Assembly (NCBI GenBank): GCA_023807065.1
Contig: JAJJLU010003607.1
Location: 1 to 46,492 of the forward strand
Direction: 5' to 3'
From: Isotricha intestinalis
Taxonomy: Eukaryota; Ciliophora; Litostomatea; Vestibuliferida; Isotrichidae
DNA: 46,492 nt
Notes under the pieces: model-generated
Database searches by the model: none
What the model was told of the DNA's origin: nothing
The model's input: only the letters and a program-made list of their open reading frames with translations
Position numbers and translations under genes: made by a program
Shown here: positions 1 through 8,841 of the stretch, piece after piece
Layout of the letters: each line of letters starts with the position of its first letter
How positions within the stretch are numbered: position 1 is the first letter of the stretch

Positions 1-310
1 TAATAGAAATTTGTTTAAATAGGATTATATAAATTAATATTTTTTTTGATTAAAAAATGAAGCACAGCTAATAAAAATAAATAAATCATTTTAAAAAATT
101 TCCAAAATATATATAAGTAAGTCTAAATAAAAAATATAAACGATTTTGAAAGTTAAAAAATATATGAAAGTGTTTTTAAGGTTTTCAAATTTAAAAATAT
201 AAACTATAAAATATTCATAATTATTATATAAAATTATTTTTTATCAAAAAATTTATTTTAAAATAAAAAATAAAAAATTTATTTAAATTGTTCTAAAAAG
301 AAGATAAAAT
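1..310. other. Intergenic AT-rich leader
   Basis: No coding frame is supported. From 129 onward this is the upstream part of the tandem repeat unit and very probably holds the promoter and 5' leader of the following gene, because the same 182 nt precede the second copy. The segment 1-128 is not part of the duplicated unit and shows only A/T runs. Confidence 0.6.
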
Positions 311-2604
311 ATGAAAATAAACAGAACAACAATAATAATGGATCTTTTAGGAGTATTTAGTGGAATAATAATATTCTTATTATGTTTCCTTGAAACTAAA
401 AATATACTTTTAATAGATAATAAGATGTTATCAGGGATTTTTACAAAAAATTTTGAACCTGTAATAAATATAACATTAGGTAGAAATAAATGTTATGAAA
501 AATTGAATTATTTCCCAGTAATCAATTATACTTTTGGAGGAATAGATCAATCTTGTTATTTTAAAAATTCAGAAACCTATAAAAATTTAACTTCATGTAA
601 AAAAGAAGATTTAGAAAAAGGTGGAATAAATATTGAAAAAATAGAAGAAAAAAAAATTCAAATATGGAGAGATAAAAATATGTGTATTAAAAGAACAATA
701 AATTTAAATCAAACTTCAATTGAAAATGGAACAGAAATTTCAAAGAAAAAATTTGATATAATTCAAAACGAAAAAGATTGTAATGAAGGTTATATTGAAT
801 GTGGTAAATTATCTAATAGAACAAAGAAATTATGTATGTTAAATGAAAAATTAAAAAATAATGAAACAAATGAATGTCCTTTAAATAAAATTGAAATAAC
901 AGATAATATAACTGATTATAATGATGATGAAAAATATAAAATATTAGATTTTATTGATGGATATAAAATGGTAATATCAAATAAATTTCCAGATGGAAAT
1001 ATAATATTAGATTTTAAAATATCAGAAGGTGAATTTCCATGTTTAGAAGTAGAAAGATTTTCAAATTTAACAAAAGTTTTTCCAACAATGAAAAATATTA
1101 AATATTATGGATGTAATTATAATCAATCAAAAGGAGATATTCATCCTTATGAAAAATATTTAGATGGTTTTGATGATAGATATATTAAAATTGATTCAAT
1201 TACAAAGCAAATACTTTTTAGAGATAATGATTTAGATTTAAATTATAGAGAATTACCTACTATTTATGATAAAAATAATAATATTATTTGGAAAAATGAC
1301 ATTGATATAAGTAATTTTTCTTTATTTTATAGAGATTATTATAATGACAAAGAAAATTGTGATAATTTTATTATATTTGAAAAAAATACTGTATCATTAA
1401 ACGAAAGTCAATATTGGAGATTATTTGCTTCTTTATGTAATATATTAATTTTAGTTGTTTTTATTAGTATTCTTGGTTTAATGCAAGTTGTAATTGCTAT
1501 TTATCATACTTTATTTTTTTCTTTTAAAATTTTTTTTTCTTATACTGTTTTATTTGTAAATCTTTACTTAATTTCAAAAAGTGAAAAAAGTTTACCTTCT
1601 TTAATTGAATTTATTGATAATTCTAAAAATTGTTTTGATAAACAATCAATTGAAATTATTAGAAGATATAAAATTAGACAATTAGCTGATGATTTAAATG
1701 ATTTATATAAATATGAAAAATATTGTTGGTATGCTTATTTTCTCTTTAATTTTATACAAACTTTAAGATTAATTAATAAAATTTATGTTAGATTTAAAAA
1801 TAAATATAGAAGAGATATAGTAATTAAAGAAATTGGAAAAAGAAATGCACAAAAAATTTTTGAAATCATGAGAAAGCAAAAATTGAATGATGGAATAATG
1901 GAATGGGATTATGATTTAAAAGGAAAGATTAAATTAAAAGATGAAGATAAAAAGCCTAAAAATCTATTTATTGAAGATTAAAAAATTTTAATTTTAAATA
2001 TTTCCTTATAAAAAAATGAAAAAAATAATTATTCCTAAATCAAAATACGAAAGGTTTTTTCTATTCAAAAAAAATTAATATTAAAATTTTTAACTATATT
2101 ACTATTAATTTAATTAAAAATTTGATTCTTTTAACTATTTTAAAAAAAGCTCAATTAAAGATAGTAAAGAAAGTAATATATTAAATTTTTTCATTTAAAA
2201 ATGTATTGCAATGATGATAATAATTTCTTATGTTTTAATGGTGAAGATAAATCTTTTGATTTTGATGAAATAAATAGCGAATTTGAAAATTTTGAATTAG
2301 ATTTTTCAGATGATATAAATAAAAATTATATTGAAGATAATGAAAAAGGAAAAATTCAAAATAACCCAAGAAACCAATCTACTAAAGACAATTCAAATAA
2401 TAAAGATGAAATAGAAGAAAAAGCAAATTTAAATAATTCTTATCAAACTAAAATTTATGAAGAAGAAAAGGAAGAAAAAAATTTATCAATAAATAATAAT
2501 GTTATTAATGAAAATGAAAATATGATTAATAGTAATTTATTGAAGATCAATAAAAAAGAAAAAAAATTAGGGAGAAAAAAAAAAATTCAAAATATTGATG
2601 AAGA
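129..2604. repeat. Tandem duplication, copy 1
   Basis: First unit of a direct tandem repeat with an offset of exactly 2476 nt. Identity starts at 129 (matching 2605) and covers 180 nt of upstream DNA, the whole 556-codon gene and about 60 nt after its stop almost without change. The rest of the unit (intergenic DNA and the start of the K/N-rich gene) is clearly diverged, with many substitutions and small indels. The unit ends inside the second gene, which is therefore truncated here. Confidence 0.93.
311..1981 (+). CDS. Cys-rich membrane protein, copy 1
   Basis: A 556-residue protein of a family I cannot name. Residues about 8-28 form a hydrophobic segment (signal anchor or TM1). The following 340 residues look extracellular or lumenal: many Cys and numerous N-x-S/T sites (for example NITL, NLTS, NGTE, NRTK, NETN), with spaced cysteines in MCIKR, CNEGYIECG, KLCML and NECPLNKIEI. 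Residues about 370-425 hold two hydrophobic helices, and a weaker one lies near 473-490. The tail is basic and probably cytosolic. The copy at 2787-4457 differs by only about four substitutions, two of them changing residues (Met/Leu near 259, Asn/Lys near 463). The start is the first ATG after an A/T-rich leader shared by both copies. A surface receptor-like or variable surface protein is possible but unproven. Confidence 0.88.
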   Translation: MKINRTTIIMDLLGVFSGIIIFLLCFLETKNILLIDNKMLSGIFTKNFEPVINITLGRNKCYEKLNYFPVINYTFGGIDQSCYFKNSETYKNLTSCKKEDLEKGGINIEKIEEKKIQIWRDKNMCIKRTINLNQTSIENGTEISKKKFDIIQNEKDCNEGYIECGKLSNRTKKLCMLNEKLKNNETNECPLNKIEITDNITDYNDDEKYKILDFIDGYKMVISNKFPDGNIILDFKISEGEFPCLEVERFSNLTKVFPTMKNIKYYGCNYNQSKGDIHPYEKYLDGFDDRYIKIDSITKQILFRDNDLDLNYRELPTIYDKNNNIIWKNDIDISNFSLFYRDYYNDKENCDNFIIFEKNTVSLNESQYWRLFASLCNILILVVFISILGLMQVVIAIYHTLFFSFKIFFSYTVLFVNLYLISKSEKSLPSLIEFIDNSKNCFDKQSIEIIRRYKIRQLADDLNDLYKYEKYCWYAYFLFNFIQTLRLINKIYVRFKNKYRRDIVIKEIGKRNAQKIFEIMRKQKLNDGIMEWDYDLKGKIKLKDEDKKPKNLFIED

Positions 2605-2632
2605 AAAAAATATAAACGATTTTGAAAGTTAA
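2201..2632 (+). pseudogene. Truncated K/N-rich gene at duplication junction
   Basis: A 143-codon frame. Codons 1 to about 135 match the first 140 or so residues of the 324-residue protein at 4662-5636 (acidic N-terminus, stretches such as NQSTKDNSNNK and KKEKKLGRKKK). The match then ends abruptly, and the last residues (NINDFES) are encoded by repeat-unit DNA that lies upstream of the membrane-protein gene. The whole conserved C-terminal half is missing, so this is a 3'-truncated chimeric copy created by the tandem duplication. It could still be transcribed and yield a short acidic protein ending in a lysine-rich GRKKK stretch. Confidence 0.8.
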
Positions 2633-5075
2633 AAAATATATGAAAGTGTTTTTAAGGTTTTCAAATTTAAAAATATAAACTATAAAATATTCATAATTAT
2701 TATATAAAATTATTTTTTATCAAAAAATTTATTTTAAAATAAAAAATAAAAAATTTATTTAAATTGTTCTAAAAAGAAGATAAAATATGAAAATAAACAG
2801 AACAACAATAATAATGGATCTTTTAGGAGTATTTAGTGGAATAATAATATTCTTATTATGTTTCCTTGAAACTAAAAATATACTTTTAATAGATAATAAG
2901 ATGTTATCAGGGATTTTTACAAAAAATTTTGAACCTGTAATAAATATAACATTAGGTAGAAATAAATGTTATGAAAAATTGAATTATTTCCCAGTAATCA
3001 ATTATACTTTTGGAGGAATAGATCAATCTTGTTATTTTAAAAATTCAGAAACCTATAAAAATTTAACATCATGTAAAAAAGAAGATTTAGAAAAAGGTGG
3101 AATAAATATTGAAAAAATAGAAGAAAAAAAAATTCAAATATGGAGAGATAAAAATATGTGTATTAAAAGAACAATAAATTTAAATCAAACTTCAATTGAA
3201 AATGGAACAGAAATTTCAAAGAAAAAATTTGATATAATTCAAAACGAAAAAGATTGTAATGAAGGTTATATTGAATGTGGTAAATTATCTAATAGAACAA
3301 AGAAATTATGTATGTTAAATGAAAAATTAAAAAATAATGAAACAAATGAATGTCCTTTAAATAAAATTGAAATAACAGATAATATAACTGATTATAATGA
3401 TGATGAAAAATATAAAATATTAGATTTTATTGATGGATATAAAATGGTAATATCAAATAAATTTCCAGATGGAAATATAATATTAGATTTTAAAATATCA
3501 GAAGGTGAATTTCCATGTTTAGAAGTAGAAAGATTTTCAAATTTAACAAAAGTTTTTCCAACATTGAAAAATATTAAATATTATGGATGTAATTATAATC
3601 AATCAAAAGGAGATATTCATCCTTATGAAAAATATTTAGATGGTTTTGATGATAGATATATTAAAATTGATTCAATTACAAAGCAAATACTTTTTAGAGA
3701 TAATGATTTAGATTTAAATTATAGAGAATTACCTACTATTTATGATAAAAATAATAATATTATTTGGAAAAATGACATTGATATAAGTAATTTTTCTTTA
3801 TTTTATAGAGATTATTATAATGACAAAGAAAATTGTGATAATTTTATTATATTTGAAAAAAATACTGTATCATTAAACGAAAGTCAATATTGGAGATTAT
3901 TTGCTTCTTTATGTAATATATTAATTTTAGTTGTTTTTATTAGTATTCTTGGTTTAATGCAAGTTGTAATTGCTATTTATCATACTTTATTTTTTTCTTT
4001 TAAAATTTTTTTTTCTTATACTGTTTTATTTGTAAATCTTTACTTAATTTCAAAAAGTGAAAAAAGTTTACCTTCTTTAATTGAATTTATTGATAATTCT
4101 AAAAATTGTTTTGATAAACAATCAATTGAAATTATTAGAAGATATAAAATTAGACAATTAGCTGATGATTTAAAAGATTTATATAAATATGAAAAATATT
4201 GTTGGTATGCTTATTTTCTCTTTAATTTTATACAAACTTTAAGATTAATTAATAAAATTTATGTTAGATTTAAAAATAAATATAGAAGAGATATAGTAAT
4301 TAAAGAAATTGGAAAAAGAAATGCACAAAAAATTTTTGAAATCATGAGAAAGCAAAAATTGAATGATGGAATAATGGAATGGGATTATGATTTAAAAGGA
4401 AAGATTAAATTAAAAGATGAAGATAAAAAGCCTAAAAATCTATTTATCGAAGATTAAAAAATTTTAATTTTAAATATTTCCTTATAAAAATGAAAAAACA
4501 ATTATTCCTAAATCAAAATACGAAAGGATATTTTTCTATTTAAAACAAATAAACATTAAAAGTTTTAACTATTTAACTATTAACTTAATTAAAACTTTCA
4601 TTCTTTAACTATTTTAAAAGTGGTCAATTAAAGATAATATATCATATTTTTTAATTAAAAAATGAATTCCAATGATGAATTTAATTTCTTTTTTTTAAAT
4701 GATGAAGATAAATGTATTGGTTTTGAAGAAATAAATAGCTTTGAAAATGAATTTGAAAATATTGATTTACTTTTATCAGATAATATAAATAAAAATTATA
4801 ATGAAGATTGTGAAAAAGTAAAAATTCAAAATAACCCAAAAAACCAATCTACTAAAGATAATTCAAATAATAAAGAAGAAATAGAAGAAAAAGCAAATTT
4901 AAATAATTCTTTTCAAACAAAAATTTATGAAGGAGAAAAGGAAGAAAAAAATTTGTCAATAAATAATAATGTTATTAAAGAAAATGGAAATATGATTGAT
5001 AGTAATTTATTGAAGATCAATAAAAAAGAAAAAAAATTAGGGAGAAAAAAAAAAATTCAAAATATTGATGAAGAA
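2605..5075. repeat. Tandem duplication, copy 2
   Basis: Second unit. Homology with copy 1 stops at about 5075, inside the reading frame of the K/N-rich gene, after which the complete gene continues. At the junction between the copies (2601-2606) the gene body is joined to the DNA that normally lies upstream of the membrane-protein gene. Only one to three A residues are shared there, so the junction looks like end joining or replication slippage rather than recombination between long repeats. Confidence 0.92.
2787..4457 (+). CDS. Cys-rich membrane protein, copy 2
   Basis: Near-identical copy of the 556-residue protein at 311-1981, with the same N-terminal hydrophobic segment, Cys- and N-glycosylation-site-rich middle, two adjacent C-terminal membrane helices and basic tail. 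The differences I can see are one Met-to-Leu, one Asn-to-Lys and two silent changes, far fewer than in the DNA following each copy. Both copies remain full-length and open, so both are probably functional, or the second arose or was homogenised very recently. Function unknown. Confidence 0.88.
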   Translation: MKINRTTIIMDLLGVFSGIIIFLLCFLETKNILLIDNKMLSGIFTKNFEPVINITLGRNKCYEKLNYFPVINYTFGGIDQSCYFKNSETYKNLTSCKKEDLEKGGINIEKIEEKKIQIWRDKNMCIKRTINLNQTSIENGTEISKKKFDIIQNEKDCNEGYIECGKLSNRTKKLCMLNEKLKNNETNECPLNKIEITDNITDYNDDEKYKILDFIDGYKMVISNKFPDGNIILDFKISEGEFPCLEVERFSNLTKVFPTLKNIKYYGCNYNQSKGDIHPYEKYLDGFDDRYIKIDSITKQILFRDNDLDLNYRELPTIYDKNNNIIWKNDIDISNFSLFYRDYYNDKENCDNFIIFEKNTVSLNESQYWRLFASLCNILILVVFISILGLMQVVIAIYHTLFFSFKIFFSYTVLFVNLYLISKSEKSLPSLIEFIDNSKNCFDKQSIEIIRRYKIRQLADDLKDLYKYEKYCWYAYFLFNFIQTLRLINKIYVRFKNKYRRDIVIKEIGKRNAQKIFEIMRKQKLNDGIMEWDYDLKGKIKLKDEDKKPKNLFIED

Positions 5076-5636
5076 GAAGATAATAAAAATAATATACATA
5101 CAAAATTTTCAACAGATAATCAAATTAGAAAAATAAAAATTCATTTTTTTAAATTTAGTGTTAAATTAATTAATGATTGTATTAAAAAAGAATTTAATAG
5201 ACAAATTCATGCTTTAAGAAATATAAGTAAAAAGATAACATCAGATATTACTATTAAAAAGAATAATATTTTTTTTAATATGAAAATAGGTGATATTTTA
5301 AATATGGAAATTAATAATAAATATAAAACTATTGATTTAGATGAAAATAAAACACAAATTAACAAAATAAGAATGAAAAATGATAAAACTCCTTTAACAA
5401 ATGAATTATTAGATATGAATTTTAAAAAAATGTATGAATTTTTTATAGATGATGAAAAAAAAAGTTATTTGAAAAAAAGATATGGATTAATTAAAGCAAA
5501 AAATTTAAATGATTTTTTAAATGATTTAAAAGAAAAAGGAGCTGATGAAAACTATATTCAATCATTAAGAAAAAATGCTCAAAATTTTTTTAACTTTTTT
5601 AATTTAGAAAATGCAAGAACAAGTTCAAAAGAATAA
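4662..5636 (+). CDS. K/N-rich protein with GRKKK stretch
   Basis: A 324-residue protein. Residues 1-120 are acidic, Asn-rich and probably disordered. A basic KKEKKLGRKKK stretch follows near residue 125 and resembles a nuclear localisation signal or AT-hook-like element. The C-terminal half (about 145-315) looks folded: it opens with HTKFSTDNQIRKIKIHFF and contains conserved-looking hydrophobic periodicity up to NFFNFFNL. The pattern of a basic patch followed by H-x-KFS-x-DN-x-RK resembles a multigene protist family, but I cannot assign a name or function. It is the intact version of the truncated frame at 2201-2632 and lies 204 nt after the second membrane-protein copy. Confidence 0.8.
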   Translation: MNSNDEFNFFFLNDEDKCIGFEEINSFENEFENIDLLLSDNINKNYNEDCEKVKIQNNPKNQSTKDNSNNKEEIEEKANLNNSFQTKIYEGEKEEKNLSINNNVIKENGNMIDSNLLKINKKEKKLGRKKKIQNIDEEEDNKNNIHTKFSTDNQIRKIKIHFFKFSVKLINDCIKKEFNRQIHALRNISKKITSDITIKKNNIFFNMKIGDILNMEINNKYKTIDLDENKTQINKIRMKNDKTPLTNELLDMNFKKMYEFFIDDEKKSYLKKRYGLIKAKNLNDFLNDLKEKGADENYIQSLRKNAQNFFNFFNLENARTSSKE

Positions 5637-5698
5637 TTATGTTTCTTATAATAAAATTAAATTCTTAAAAAAATTTAAACAACTACTCGGTTAAAACA

Positions 5699-8600
5699 TT
5701 ATTTTTTTTTATTTATTTCATTTAAATTAAATTGAGTATCATTAAAAATACAAATAGGTTTAAAAATAATTTTTCCTTTTCCATCATTATAAATTTTTAA
5801 ATTAGATTTTTTAAGAAAATTTTTTTTTAAATTATCTTTAAACCCATTGATTCTTGCTTCCATTTTTTTTATAAGAAAAAGTTGAGATTGATCAATTTGA
5901 TCATCAATAAATTTGGATAATCTTTTAACATATTCTTTAGGATTTTCATTTTTTAATTCTTCTATATTTTTCATAAATTTCAGAAAATTTGAAGAATTAT
6001 TTTGATTATTATTATCTTTTAAATCATTGTTTTTGTTTTTCAAATCTTCAAAATATTTATGAGAAATTATTTTATTTTCTAATTTATATTTTTCTTTTTT
6101 TTTTACTTGAGTATAAACTTCTTCAGAAATTGAACTATTTGAATAATTTCTATTTGAATCAAATAAACCAGAGAATGAAGAATATATATTTTTATTTTGT
6201 GGATCTAATTTTTTTATCAAATTTAAATTTATTTTTCCAATTTTTATATTCTTTTTGTTAATTTTAAATTGATTAAAGTATTTACTTTTTTTAAACAATT
6301 GTTTTATATTATTTGTTTTTTTAAAAAATCTCAATTCAAATTCTATTTCATTTTGAGACATTACTAATTCTTTTTTTATTTTTAAGTTGCTAATATATGA
6401 AAATGAATGATTTAAATTTTCTTCATTTTCTGTATTAGAAAAATTATTGTTTTTATATATATTTAAATCTCTTTCACTATTTTCTTCATCACATGAAAAA
6501 GCTATTGAATTTGAATTAGGATTTTTTAATTTCTTTTTTCTTTTTGATTTTTTTTTTTTGGAAAAAATATTTTTTGTTGGATTTTTCCTTTTATCATTTA
6601 CTAATTTATCTCTTGATGAAAGTAAATTATTATCATTTTCATTATTTATTTTTGTATCTTCTTTATTTTCAATATCTTTATCAATAATTGTTATGTTTTT
6701 TAAATTTAAATTATTTGCTTTAGATTCATTGACATTTAAATTTTTTTCATTTTGGTTTTTATTTTTTTCTAAATCAAATGAATTGGTTTTTTCAGGGTTT
6801 ACACTTGAATTTTTCTTTTTTGTTTTTGATTTTTTTTTTGGAGTTTCTTTTTGAGATTCGTGTTTTTTTTTACTTAATTTATTTGAAGATAGATTTTTTT
6901 TTTTATTTACGTTTTCTATATTTATATTAGTACTATTATTATCTATATTTTGTTTGTTTAAATTATTTTCTTTATCATATTCTAATTTTTTATTATTTAA
7001 TATATTTCCTTCTTTTCTGTTTTTATTCATTTGATTACCAGATAAATCTTTTTTTTCATAAATACTTTTTATATTATCATTTTCTCTAAATTCATTAATT
7101 CTATGTAATTTATCTGATAATACTCTTTCTCTTTCATTTAATTGGCTTATATTATTATTTTTTTGATTTTGAGAATAATCTAAAGAATTATTACTGGAAT
7201 ATTTCTCTTTATTATTAAATTCATTTTCTTTATAAAACTTCAGAAAACTGTTTTTAGTTTGTGATATTTGACTTTTTTTTGAAGTAATTTGTAAATCAGA
7301 AGATTTAATTGAAGAAATAGAAGGTTGATTTATATTTTTTTCATCTTGATGAGAACTACTAGTTTCATTATTTAAAAGCTTTTGTAAAAATTCATATTTA
7401 TTATTTATATTTTCTTCACTTTTCTTTTCGTTTTCAATTTCGTTTTCGTTTTCATTTTCAATTATTTGATTATTTATATTATTTCTTGATGAAGAATTAT
7501 TTATTTTTTGATTTGAATCATTTTTAACTGATATTGAGTTTAATGAAGGATATTCTGGAATAATTTTCTTTTTTTTTGGATTTATTTTAGGTAAAATTAA
7601 AGGAGAATCACATATAAATTTAATTAAATTATTTGTATTAATTAATTGATTAAATGTTAAATTTTCTTTTAGATTCATATAATGAAAAAGTAATGATGGA
7701 TTTTCAAAAGATGAAAGGCTATTTGAATTATTCATTGAATTTAATGATTTATTTTTATTCATAATATTATTATTATGATAATTATTATTATATTCTCTTA
7801 AAATATCACTTTCTATTTTTTTTGATGTGATAAAGTCATTATTTTGTATAAATTTATCTTTTAAATTATTATTGATGTTATATAAAAAATTTGCTTTATC
7901 ATTATTATATATTTTTTTAGAACTTAAAGTAGTTGAATTACTATTTTTATGATTTTCTAAATTTTTGTTGGAATTTCTCTTATTTGTTTTATTTTCTAAT
8001 TTTAAATAATCTTCAATTAATTTTAAATTAGATCTTACATTTTCAATTTGTATTTTGAATTCATCATAAATAACTTCTCTAGTAATAAACTTATTATTTT
8101 TATCTCTTATCTCAATACAATGTGTAATAACATTATCTAAAATTTTAGTAAGAACAATTTCTTTAAAAGTGATTTTTAAAGGATTATCAATTAATTTTTC
8201 TTTAATTAAATTTTGAGTTGTAATTTTTGAATATATACCTTCATCAAATACTTTTTTGATATAATTTACCAATTTTATCCCATAAACATCAGTTGGCATT
8301 GAATAAGTTTTTAAACTTTCAATTATTTCATGTGGAGATATTTTCATATATTGAATATTTTTTGTTATATTTTCAAAATCTTTTCCTTCATATTTTAAAT
8401 AAATGTAATTTAAATTATTTTCTTTAAATGAATTATTATTATTTTGATTGCTGTTTAATTTTGGTTTTTTTATAGAATTATTTATTTTATAAAGATATGG
8501 ATTTTTGATTTTTGGTAAAAGTGGGATAAATTTTTCTTTTAGTGTTTCATTTTCATCATTTGATTCATTTAAGAAAATATCATCTGTACTTTTTACTTTT

Positions 8601-8710
8601 CCTAATTTTTTTTTTTTAATATTATCTTCGAAGAAAAAATAATCTTTTTTTTTTTTTTGATGAATTTTAATTTCAAAAACATTATCAGAAGGTGTAATTG
8701 ACTTTAACAT
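5699..8710 (-). CDS. Large Asn/Lys-rich low-complexity protein
   Basis: A 1003-residue protein dominated by Asn, Lys, Ser and Glu. Residues about 110-245 look globular: ISPHEIIESLKTYSMPTDVYG followed by an alternating helical pattern through to IEDYLKLENK. Residues 250-800 are low-complexity spacer. A second ordered part near 800-860 (RFFKKTNNIKQLF, KKLDPQNKNIY) leads to a probable helical segment near 925-980 (KEYVKRLSKFIDDQIDQSQLFLIKKMEARINGF, with Leu/Ile heptads). There is no signal peptide or membrane segment. It is divergent from the CBM-domain gene, with about 130 nt between start codons as a shared promoter region. I do not recognise the family; the architecture suits a scaffold or cytoskeletal protein. 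Plus-strand frames inside it are shadows. Confidence 0.8.
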   Translation of the reverse strand: MLKSITPSDNVFEIKIHQKKKKDYFFFEDNIKKKKLGKVKSTDDIFLNESNDENETLKEKFIPLLPKIKNPYLYKINNSIKKPKLNSNQNNNNSFKENNLNYIYLKYEGKDFENITKNIQYMKISPHEIIESLKTYSMPTDVYGIKLVNYIKKVFDEGIYSKITTQNLIKEKLIDNPLKITFKEIVLTKILDNVITHCIEIRDKNNKFITREVIYDEFKIQIENVRSNLKLIEDYLKLENKTNKRNSNKNLENHKNSNSTTLSSKKIYNNDKANFLYNINNNLKDKFIQNNDFITSKKIESDILREYNNNYHNNNIMNKNKSLNSMNNSNSLSSFENPSLLFHYMNLKENLTFNQLINTNNLIKFICDSPLILPKINPKKKKIIPEYPSLNSISVKNDSNQKINNSSSRNNINNQIIENENENEIENEKKSEENINNKYEFLQKLLNNETSSSHQDEKNINQPSISSIKSSDLQITSKKSQISQTKNSFLKFYKENEFNNKEKYSSNNSLDYSQNQKNNNISQLNERERVLSDKLHRINEFRENDNIKSIYEKKDLSGNQMNKNRKEGNILNNKKLEYDKENNLNKQNIDNNSTNINIENVNKKKNLSSNKLSKKKHESQKETPKKKSKTKKKNSSVNPEKTNSFDLEKNKNQNEKNLNVNESKANNLNLKNITIIDKDIENKEDTKINNENDNNLLSSRDKLVNDKRKNPTKNIFSKKKKSKRKKKLKNPNSNSIAFSCDEENSERDLNIYKNNNFSNTENEENLNHSFSYISNLKIKKELVMSQNEIEFELRFFKKTNNIKQLFKKSKYFNQFKINKKNIKIGKINLNLIKKLDPQNKNIYSSFSGLFDSNRNYSNSSISEEVYTQVKKKEKYKLENKIISHKYFEDLKNKNNDLKDNNNQNNSSNFLKFMKNIEELKNENPKEYVKRLSKFIDDQIDQSQLFLIKKMEARINGFKDNLKKNFLKKSNLKIYNDGKGKIIFKPICIFNDTQFNLNEINKKK

Positions 8711-8841
8711 TTATTTAATTACATAAAATTTCATAGAAAAATAATAGTATTAATATAATTTAAAAAAGAATAAAATTGAAAAAATCAAAAAAAATAAATT
8801 TTTAAATTATCTTAAAAATATAAATTTAATAGTAAAAAGAA

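Noticed and set aside
6447..6854. 135-codon plus-strand frame, Phe/Leu-rich
   Set aside because: Antisense to the Lys/Asn-rich 1003-residue gene. Phe/Leu/Ser richness is what the complement of AAA/GAA/AAT codons produces.
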